Source: Schaalia radingae (GTDB taxonomy: Bacteria > Actinomycetota > Actinomycetes > Actinomycetales > Actinomycetaceae). From it: 64,000 bases of DNA. The DNA lies in NCBI RefSeq assembly GCF_900106055.1, contig NZ_LT629792.1:372001-436000 (forward strand), written 5' to 3'. The position numbers were made by a program, and so were the translations under genes. The notes beneath the pieces were generated by a model. It searched no databases. It was not told the origin of the DNA and was given only the letters and a program-made list of their open reading frames with translations. Below, piece by piece: positions 57,318-64,000 of the stretch; position 1 is the first letter of the stretch; every line of letters starts with the position of its first letter.

Positions 57318-58646
57318 GTGACCCCGCGACGCATCATTGCCACAGCAAGTGCAGCGTCACTTGCAGTAGCCGGCATCGCGGTTGGTGGTATTGCTCAGGC
57401 TCGTCACACAGTGATGCTCGAAGTCGACGGAGTCAGTCAGCCTGTCACCGTGTGGGGCGGCACAGTCTCCGACGCGCTCGCCAGCATCGACGTACAGGTC
57501 GGTGAACACGACCTGATCTCGCCCACACCCAGCGAAAACATCGCGTCAGTTGACCATGTCGTTGTGCGCACGGCCAAACCCTACGACCTGACGATCGACG
57601 GCGAAGAACGCACCGTATGGTCGACGTCCAGCTCAATTGACACGATCCTGGCAGATGCCGACACCTACGGATCCACCGTGGCGATAGGCGCGAGCCGCTC
57701 CTCGATGCGAGCCGAACTTCAACCGCTCGTGTCACGCGCACGCACACTGCCAGTCATTGAAACAAACGGCAACGTAATCCAGAATGTTACCGTCCGGGCA
57801 GGCCAGGACATACGACACGTCATTGAAAACAACGGAATCAAGCTGTCGCCGCTGGACCGGGTCACCCTCGAATCGGCAAACGGCGAACTGTCCGTGCGCG
57901 TCCAGCCCGTCACCCGCGGACGCGTCAGCACAGACACCCCGGTGAACTTCTCGAAAGAAGAACGCAAGTCCGACGCACTGTTCGAAGGCGAACGCATCGT
58001 TGAACAGGAAGGCACACACGGTGCCAACAGCTCTGTGGTGTGGCAGGAAACAGTCGACGGCGAAGTGACCTACTCAGCCGTGCTGTCGGCCGACAAGAAA
58101 GCGGAACCGCGACCGGAAATCGTCACCGTCGGCACCAGGAAAGTCACGCCCGAAGCTCTCCTGGCCGCCGGCATCGATCCGAAAGCCCAGTTGGAAGAAG
58201 GCACTGAATCAGATGGCCGCAAGTCCGTACGATTCCGAGCCAAACCCGGTGACATCTCAAGCCAGGCCGAACTCGCTGAGATTCGCGGCATCGCTGAAGC
58301 CGAAGGGCTGACGATCAGCTCGACACCGACCGGAACATACTCGGGCGAAGATCCGCGCGGCATCGCGCAGCAAATGGTGAGTCAGCGCGGCTGGTCAGAC
58401 AGTGAATTCCAGTGCCTGCTGACATTGTGGGATCGCGAATCGCACTGGAACCCCTATGCCGCTAACGCCTGGTCAGGCGCCTACGGTATTCCGCAGGCTC
58501 TCCCCGGATCGAAAATGGCATCTGCCGGTGCTGACTGGCAGACGAATCCGGCCACGCAGATCACGTGGGGCCTGGGATACGTCGCCGGCCGCTACGGAAC
58601 CCCATGCGGCGCGCTCGGGCATTCCAATTCTGTCGGTTGGTACTGA
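57318..58646 (+). CDS. Secreted G5/DUF348 protein with lysozyme-like C-terminal domain
   Basis: About 442 residues from GTG 57318, set by GGAAGGA just upstream; the longer ORF starts in the previous gene. It shares a signal sequence and DUF348 units with the upstream Rpf gene (RHTVMLEVDGVSQPVTVWGG), and a G5 region (VNFSKEERKSDALFEG). Its C-terminal domain is different: LLTLWDRESHWNPYAANAWS and GAYGIPQALPGSKMASAGAD, an SLT/transglycosylase-like fold with the Glu in DRESHW. It therefore looks like a duplicated Rpf gene that exchanged its catalytic domain. Expected to be a cell-wall hydrolase. Confidence 0.9.
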   Translation: MTPRRIIATASAASLAVAGIAVGGIAQARHTVMLEVDGVSQPVTVWGGTVSDALASIDVQVGEHDLISPTPSENIASVDHVVVRTAKPYDLTIDGEERTVWSTSSSIDTILADADTYGSTVAIGASRSSMRAELQPLVSRARTLPVIETNGNVIQNVTVRAGQDIRHVIENNGIKLSPLDRVTLESANGELSVRVQPVTRGRVSTDTPVNFSKEERKSDALFEGERIVEQEGTHGANSSVVWQETVDGEVTYSAVLSADKKAEPRPEIVTVGTRKVTPEALLAAGIDPKAQLEEGTESDGRKSVRFRAKPGDISSQAELAEIRGIAEAEGLTISSTPTGTYSGEDPRGIAQQMVSQRGWSDSEFQCLLTLWDRESHWNPYAANAWSGAYGIPQALPGSKMASAGADWQTNPATQITWGLGYVAGRYGTPCGALGHSNSVGWY

Positions 58647-58673
58647 TCCGCGCTCACGCGATACCCTCGTGAC

Positions 58674-59612
58674 GTGAACGAAACAGACGAACGATCCGCG
58701 CTGCTGGGACCTGCCGAGATCCACGCAATCGCGGCTGCCCTCGACATTCGCCCGACCAAAGTGCTGGGGCAGAACTTCGTGCACGACGGCGGAACCGTTC
58801 GACGCATCGTGCGAGCAGGTGGCGTAGGGAGAGATGACCACGTGCTTGAGGTCGGGCCGGGACTGGGGTCGCTCACACTGGCGCTCCTGGAAACCGGCGC
58901 ACATGTCGATGCGGTCGAAATTGATCCACGCCTGGCTCGTGCGCTGCCGGAAACCGTTCGGGCCCGCATGCCCGAGGCAACAGAGCGCCTCACCGTCACC
59001 TGTATGGATGCGATGAAAGTGACGCCGGACGAGTTGGGCGACGCTGCGCCCACCAAACTTGTCGCCAATCTGCCATACAACGTGGCTGTGCCGGTACTGT
59101 TGCGACTGCTCGAACGCTTCGAGACGCTGCGCGATGTCCTGGTTATGGTGCAGGCAGAGGTTGCCGACCGCCTCGTCGCCGGGCCCCGCTCACGAACCTA
59201 TGGTGTTCCCTCCCTGAAAGCCGCGTGGTACGGCGACGCTGAACGAGCCGGAAGCATCGGGCGCGCCGTGTTCTGGCCGGTTCCGAACGTTGATTCCGCA
59301 CTGGTGCGGCTCACCAGGCGCGATGAGCCGTTGGGTGACGCTGTCCTGCGCGACGCCACATTCGATGCGATCGACCGCGCATTCGGGCAACGACGCAAGA
59401 CTCTGCGCGCGGCCCTGCGTGACTGGGCGGGATCCGGGGAAGCGGCCGCCGACCTTCTCACCCGTGCCGGCATCGACCCGCAGGCTCGTGGCGAAACGCT
59501 GTCCATCGACCAGTTCGTCGACCTCGGCAGGCTTATCGTCGCCGCCAGACGCGATCCCTCCACGCCCGAGGGAGCCTACGCCTCCACACGAAACGGAGAG
59601 GCACATGCGTGA
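58674..59612 (+). CDS. rsmA: 16S rRNA dimethyladenosine transferase RsmA (KsgA)
   Basis: 312 residues from GTG 58674. The methyltransferase motifs are complete: [39 protein letters not shown] (SAM loop), [13 protein letters not shown], and the catalytic [15 protein letters not shown]. The C-terminal domain has the [12 protein letters not shown] motif. It dimethylates two adjacent adenines in the 3' hairpin of 16S rRNA. The gene overlaps ispE by 8 bases, so both are translated from one message. The N-terminal 25 residues are an extension. Confidence 0.96.
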   Translation: MNETDERSALLGPAEIHAIAAALDIRPTKVLGQNFVHDGGTVRRIVRAGGVGRDDHVLEVGPGLGSLTLALLETGAHVDAVEIDPRLARALPETVRARMPEATERLTVTCMDAMKVTPDELGDAAPTKLVANLPYNVAVPVLLRLLERFETLRDVLVMVQAEVADRLVAGPRSRTYGVPSLKAAWYGDAERAGSIGRAVFWPVPNVDSALVRLTRRDEPLGDAVLRDATFDAIDRAFGQRRKTLRAALRDWAGSGEAAADLLTRAGIDPQARGETLSIDQFVDLGRLIVAARRDPSTPEGAYASTRNGEAHA

Positions 59613-60555
59613 AGCTCAGGCCAGCGCCCCGGGCAAAGTCAACATGCTGCTGCGCGTCGGCGCGCCGGAAAAAGACGGATATCACCCGCTGATCAGCGTG
59701 TTCGAGGCGCTCGACCTGCGTGAAACCGTCACAGTGACAACGGCTCGCACCCCCGGAATCGCGGTATCGACAACCGTGTACACGCCGGAGGGCGAGGTAG
59801 ACGGTCAGGCAAGCGCCATGATGAACGAGCTCGACCCGCACCGGCACTTGGCGGCACGAGCCGCGCGTACCCTGCAGCGCCTGGCGCAAAGCGGCCCGTG
59901 GGCATCAACCGCGGCAGGCGTGAGGGTTCACGTTGATAAGCGCGTGCCGATTGCCGGCGGAATGGCCGGTGGGTCAGCGGATGCGGCAGCCACCCTCGTC
60001 GCCTGCAACGAACTGTGGGAATTAGGACTGGACGCAGATCAGCTCCAGGCGGTCGGCCGCACGCTGGGCGCGGATGTGCCGGCCTGCCTGGTCGGCGGAA
60101 TCGCGCTGGGAACCGGGCACGGCGACCATATGCAGGTCCTGGACAGCGAACATGAACACCTGTGGGTATGCGCAACCGCCCACGAAGGTTTATCGACGCC
60201 GGAGGTTTTCAGGCGGCGCGATGAGATGGGTGAATGGGCCGAACTCACCCGGCCAGACGAACAGACGCTCGCCGCACTCACCGCCAGTGCGCGCGAGGCG
60301 GCACCTTACTTACATAACGACCTGGCAGCGGCCGCGTTCACGTTGCGACCCGAACTGGCCGACACGATTGAGATCGGACGCGAAAGCGGCGCGCTCGCGG
60401 TGATCCTGTCCGGATCGGGGCCAACAGTTGCAGCCCTCGTTGCCGACGAACGCGCCGCTGACAGCGTGGCCGCAACATGGCGTGAGGCTGATCAGGTTGA
60501 TCGGGTCATCACCATGCGCGGCCCCGCCCACGGCTCAGTGGCGTCTGCGAACTGA
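59605..60555 (+). CDS. ispE: 4-diphosphocytidyl-2-C-methyl-D-erythritol kinase IspE
   Basis: About 316 residues from ATG 59605, which overlaps the rsmA stop and has CGGAGAG upstream. GHMP-kinase motifs: [40 protein letters not shown] (ATP loop), and [14 protein letters not shown] near the C-terminus. It phosphorylates CDP-methylerythritol in the MEP isoprenoid pathway. An odd point is that its 3' end overlaps by 21 bases the end of the convergent GH172-type gene, so no intergenic terminator exists. The start position is the usual one for the family. Confidence 0.95.
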   Translation: MREAQASAPGKVNMLLRVGAPEKDGYHPLISVFEALDLRETVTVTTARTPGIAVSTTVYTPEGEVDGQASAMMNELDPHRHLAARAARTLQRLAQSGPWASTAAGVRVHVDKRVPIAGGMAGGSADAAATLVACNELWELGLDADQLQAVGRTLGADVPACLVGGIALGTGHGDHMQVLDSEHEHLWVCATAHEGLSTPEVFRRRDEMGEWAELTRPDEQTLAALTASAREAAPYLHNDLAAAAFTLRPELADTIEIGRESGALAVILSGSGPTVAALVADERAADSVAATWREADQVDRVITMRGPAHGSVASAN

Positions 60556-63234
60556 CAGTGCGCACGCTCCTACGCCCAGCGCTCCAAGTGCTGTGAGTGC
60601 GAGGATCGGTGCAGACGAGCCGGTCGCGCTGAGGCGAGGCGGCTTGTCGGCCTGAGGACGCTCGCCAGTCGTGGGCGATGTAGGCGGTGCGGGCGGTTCA
60701 GCCGGTTCCGGCGGTTCGACTGGCGTCGCCGCCTCTTCGCCGCCAATCGTGTACACCTCGTAGCGCGCAGCACTCCACGGTGCCGAACCATCGCGCGGAG
60801 TCAGCTCAACCGTGATGCTATCGACGTTCTCAGTGATGGCGCGGGGGATTTCGAACGTGTCCTCCAGCCACTGATGAGTCTGATTGGCCAGGGGCTGCAG
60901 CCACGTGCCGACATGCATGCCGTTCACGGCCACATCGACGCTTTGATAGCCACTCGACTGGTCCGACATGCGATGCAGGCGTACACCCTGATTCGACTTC
61001 TTGACTGCCGCGGTGAAAGTGATCGGATCAGCCGAGTCGCGCAGAGAATCGGTCACGCTGACCGTGTCATCGTTGCCTTCGAATGTGCTGGTCAGGGAGC
61101 GCGGTTCGCCGCCACCTGAGTACGCGTGAGCCGCCTCGCTGTCCACGTCGGTGATGTTGAGTGAATCAGTAAGGGTCAGTACAGGCGCAGCCGCGTGGCC
61201 GTACCAGAAAGCGGTCGAAGAGTATTCAGCTGGATGGCGATTATCCGGCCCGTGCTCCAATCCGGCGCTGATCGAGCTCTGGAAATCGATCGCATCACCG
61301 ATCAGCAGTCGGTAGGCCGAGTCGCACTGATAGTCACAGCCGTACGTTCCAGCGATCTTCTCCAGTGGCGCACCGTTGGTAAATGCGGAGAACGGTCCGT
61401 AATCGAAATACCAGCCACCCTCGTAGAAATCTTCACTGCCGGTGCCGTGCCACTGTGGGGTGCGCAGCCCGTCAACGTAGATGCGCTCATCGCCTTCCAG
61501 GTAGCCGCGAACGTTGCCGTCGCCCTGTGACGAGGACATGGTGTGGCTGACTCCCATGAAGCGGCCCTGGCCTTCAGTTGAGAGGAACACCCAGTCGCGC
61601 CCGTCTTCGGTCGGACCCGCGTGGTGCGTGGCGTAGAAATATCCGAGGGAGGGGACCGGTCCGCTCAAACGCTCGGCCACACTCGCATCCGCGTTGAATG
61701 TGACATCGCACGTACCGTTGTTCAGCGTGTACTGAGAGTTGTTGACCAGTGAGATCGTCATCGTCTTGCCGAACGGCATCGGCCACCACGACGAATATGT
61801 CCCTGTTTCGGGATCGACACCGAACATCAGCGAGGTAACGGGCGCCTGACCCAGACCGGTACCGAAGAATTCTCCGATCGGCGCGTCGACGGTCAACTGG
61901 CCGTCGGCGTGGATCTGGATATGTGTATTCGTCAGGAAATCGTCGGACGCCGCGATTTGCTCGGCGTCAGCGGGGTTTGTATTTTCGCGCGCATAGGTCC
62001 GGTCTCCGTGCCAACGTTCGTTCACGATCGAATAGTCGTGAGCTTGTTCAGAGGCGCGCGATTCGTCGGTTCCCTCGCCAACGTCGACTTCGTCGGTTCG
62101 GATCATGTCGCCGCCCACCTTGGAGTCGACGAAGTAGCGGAATTCGTTGAAGTCGTTGCCCGCAGAGATGAATTCGTTGGTGATACGGATCGATGACTTG
62201 CCAGCGGTGGCGTCGGCGGGCAGTTCAACCGATTCTTCGCGCCACACCCCTGATTTGCCTTCGGTGCCATCCCACTGGCCGGCCTGCGTGCCGTCAACCA
62301 GGATGCGTGCCTTCTGATCAGGTGAAATCGGGTCATAGCGGCGCGTGAGCGTGACTCCCTCGTTCGCGGGATCAATCGCCACGGTGAAGCTGGTCGAATC
62401 CTTCGTTGCGCGACCGTCATCGTTCATGCGCTCAGGTGCCGGCGCGCCCTTGAGACCTGGCAGGCCAAGGGTGAAAGCCTGGAGCATTCCGGGCTCATCC
62501 AGTGTCGCGATTGTTGTGGATTCGCCCGGAGCAAGACTGAAGTCTGCGTGCAGGTTCGGCTCATTGACGAGGGAGGCCGGCGGCTGCGTACCCCAAGTCT
62601 TAGTCTGTTCGAGCAGGTCGGTGGGCACGTTGGAGGGATCGAAGGTCGAAATGCCGTCAGCGGTGGCGAACGAGCGGTACGACACATGGTAAAAGAACGG
62701 ATTGTTCTGCACCGTGACGCGCATGGATTCGCGGTAGGGCATGGGGATCTTGATGTACACGCCACCGGAGGTTTGCATCTTGTCGGCAACGAACGGATAG
62801 ATGAACGGTGCGCCGGCTTTACCTTCAACCACGTCCTGGAACTGTGCATTGAGAACGACTGTGCCGTCGAGTTCGATGATGATGTTGCCGGCCTTGGTGA
62901 CGTCGCCACGATCCCACGTTGACCAGATGGATTGGATTTCGCCGGCGCCTGTGGCTTCTGCCAGCACGCATCCTTCATCGGTGGTGCGCAGGCAGGAGTA
63001 CTTTCCGCTGAATCCGTCGTGGTCGTTGCCACCTTCGCGATCAAAACTTGAGAACTGGCGGCTCTGCGTGCCGGTGCTCAGTTCCGGAAGGCGAGTGATG
63101 TCAGTGTAGGTTTGCCAACCTGTTGCGGGATTTTCGTCGGGTGGCGCTGCCTGGGCGAGTCCGCCGATGCTGAGCAGCAGGGCTGTTGACGCGGCCAGTG
63201 CGATCTTTCCCGGTCGAGAGAGGTGATTCATCAT
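60535..63234 (-). CDS. Secreted/surface DUF2961 (GH172-type) glycoside hydrolase
   Basis: 899 residues with AAGGA before tandem ATGs at 63234. A signal peptide (GKIALAASTALLLSIGGLAQ, then AAP) is followed by the DUF2961 core: FSSFDREGGNDHDGFSGKYS, IQSIWSTWDRGD, and WMPxxKxx-like WWPMPFGKTMTISLVN, then WHGTGSEDFYEGGWYF. This is the GH172 fold, which includes difructose-anhydride synthases and alpha-D-arabinofuranosidases. A second DUF2961-linked beta-domain lies at ~730-840. The C-terminus is Pro-rich, ending LSATGSSAP, a hydrophobic helix and RRRH, a sortase-like tail with an unusual motif. The substrate is unknown; fructans or arabinans are candidates. Confidence 0.82.
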   Translation of the reverse strand: MMNHLSRPGKIALAASTALLLSIGGLAQAAPPDENPATGWQTYTDITRLPELSTGTQSRQFSSFDREGGNDHDGFSGKYSCLRTTDEGCVLAEATGAGEIQSIWSTWDRGDVTKAGNIIIELDGTVVLNAQFQDVVEGKAGAPFIYPFVADKMQTSGGVYIKIPMPYRESMRVTVQNNPFFYHVSYRSFATADGISTFDPSNVPTDLLEQTKTWGTQPPASLVNEPNLHADFSLAPGESTTIATLDEPGMLQAFTLGLPGLKGAPAPERMNDDGRATKDSTSFTVAIDPANEGVTLTRRYDPISPDQKARILVDGTQAGQWDGTEGKSGVWREESVELPADATAGKSSIRITNEFISAGNDFNEFRYFVDSKVGGDMIRTDEVDVGEGTDESRASEQAHDYSIVNERWHGDRTYARENTNPADAEQIAASDDFLTNTHIQIHADGQLTVDAPIGEFFGTGLGQAPVTSLMFGVDPETGTYSSWWPMPFGKTMTISLVNNSQYTLNNGTCDVTFNADASVAERLSGPVPSLGYFYATHHAGPTEDGRDWVFLSTEGQGRFMGVSHTMSSSQGDGNVRGYLEGDERIYVDGLRTPQWHGTGSEDFYEGGWYFDYGPFSAFTNGAPLEKIAGTYGCDYQCDSAYRLLIGDAIDFQSSISAGLEHGPDNRHPAEYSSTAFWYGHAAAPVLTLTDSLNITDVDSEAAHAYSGGGEPRSLTSTFEGNDDTVSVTDSLRDSADPITFTAAVKKSNQGVRLHRMSDQSSGYQSVDVAVNGMHVGTWLQPLANQTHQWLEDTFEIPRAITENVDSITVELTPRDGSAPWSAARYEVYTIGGEEAATPVEPPEPAEPPAPPTSPTTGERPQADKPPRLSATGSSAPILALTALGALGVGACALSVRRRH

Positions 63235-63471
63235 TGATCCTTGGGTCGAGTGGCGGCATCGCCACTTCGTTTTCGGGCAAAATCAGCTTAAATGGAGCAA
63301 AAATGAGTGTCAAGCGATTGTGCATAGTAAATGCTATGTGATATATAGGTTATAGTAATACTAATGTCGCTAAACCGTTACCTGTGAAATCGTTGAGTCG
63401 TCTAAACAGCTGGTATACGGTGTGGAGATCAATCTAGGCGCTTGACATCAATGGCGAATCGGAGGCGCGTC

Positions 63472-64000
63472 GTGACTGTACCGTTGCTCGAAATGCACCA
63501 TATCGGGAAATCGTTTTCAGGAGTGCGAGCACTCGATAATGTGTCGTTGCGCCTGGGCGCCGGTGAAGTTGTGGCACTGCTGGGAGAAAACGGAGCAGGC
63601 AAGTCCACGCTGATCAACGTGCTCTCTGGAGTCTTCAACGACTACGACGGTCACATCAAGGTCGACGGAGAGCCGGTCACGCTGCATAGCCCCAGCACCG
63701 CACAACAGCTGGGGATTTCCACCATCCACCAGGAACTGAACCTCGTCCCCGACATGTCAGTGGCAGACAATATCTGGCTCGGACGAGAACAGGCGACCGG
63801 AGGGTGGGTCAAGAAACAGCGCACGATTTCGACGGCCCGGGATCTGCTGGCGCGAGTCGGGCTGGATCTAGATCCTAGAAAGTTCGTGCGTCAATACCGA
63901 CTGGCAGAACAGCAGCTCATTGAAGTGGCAAAGGCGATGAGCCTGAACACCCGAATCCTGATCATGGACGAACCGACGTCGGCGCTGGCAGATGCTGAAG
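63472..64000 (+). CDS. Sugar ABC transporter ATP-binding protein (RbsA/MglA/XylG type), 5' part
   Basis: The gene starts at GTG 63472 (CGGAGGCG upstream) and runs off the window; about 176 residues are visible. The first ATPase domain has Walker A ALLGENGAGKST (residues ~36-46), Q-loop IHQELNLVPDMSVADNIW, a degenerate signature LAEQQLIEVAKAMS and Walker B ILIMDEPTSALAD. Sugar importers of this class have two fused ATPase halves, a permease and a periplasmic-type binding protein, expected downstream. It is divergent from the GH172-type gene, so the two may be co-regulated and the importer may take up its products. The 237-base divergent region (63235-63471) is AT-rich, with a small inverted repeat CATAG-TAAATG-CTATG near 63324. 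Confidence 0.9.
   Translation, partial: MTVPLLEMHHIGKSFSGVRALDNVSLRLGAGEVVALLGENGAGKSTLINVLSGVFNDYDGHIKVDGEPVTLHSPSTAQQLGISTIHQELNLVPDMSVADNIWLGREQATGGWVKKQRTISTARDLLARVGLDLDPRKFVRQYRLAEQQLIEVAKAMSLNTRILIMDEPTSALADAE

Overview
The window is a 64 kb stretch of a high-GC Gram-positive chromosome, most likely from the family Actinomycetaceae (Actinomyces/Schaalia-like). The support is an actinobacterial-type 16S-23S-5S operon without tRNAs in its spacer, two Rpf/G5 cell-wall hydrolases, a sucC-sucD-DUF6350-purH block in the order known from mycobacteria, a DUF222/HNH gene, frequent GTG/TTG starts, and hairpin terminators that often lack a T tract. No database search was possible. Family names come from motifs, and the taxonomic call is inference.

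Layout. 1-5.7 kb: the tail of an Opp-type ABC ATPase, a family-5 solute-binding lipoprotein translationally coupled to a GH35 beta-galactosidase, an LdcA/MccF-type peptidase and a sugar O-acetyltransferase. 6.0-9.1 kb: an arsenic cluster with a divergent arsR-arsC fusion and arsD-arsA, but no visible efflux pump. 9.3 kb: tRNA-Ala(CGC). 9.7-15.2 kb: the rRNA operon with a recognisable promoter and terminator. 15.4-20 kb: a small antitoxin-like protein, rsmI, a nicotinamidase, an aldo/keto reductase and metG. 20-23.8 kb: a PspC envelope locus with a PspC-histidine kinase and a LuxR regulator. 23.8-27 kb: a five-gene operon that looks like an orphan type VII secretion effector module. 27.1-43.3 kb: a surface 5'-nucleotidase, pcrA, sucCD, a PerM-like DUF6350 protein, a ZTP riboswitch with purH, an S41 peptidase, a GH3 glucosidase and guaA.

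43.3-50.45 kb is the most unusual region. It lies between the 3' end of guaA and an imperfect 15-bp copy of that end, with clusters of short repeats near both ends. It carries a two-gene module of glycine-zipper membrane proteins, an N-terminally truncated helicase, a small HTH protein, and an ORF interrupted by one in-frame TGA. I read it as a decayed genomic island inserted at guaA. Next to it are a GmrSD-like nuclease fused to RAMA and DUF4268-like domains, and a broken acetyltransferase gene.

53.6-64 kb returns to chromosomal genes: a DUF222/HNH gene, tatD, two tandem G5/Rpf-type genes, rsmA and ispE, then a surface GH172-type protein divergent from the start of a sugar ABC ATPase. Taken together the window combines housekeeping translation, purine and TCA functions, glycan scavenging, cell-wall remodelling and two accessory zones (arsenic, and the guaA island with its defence genes).
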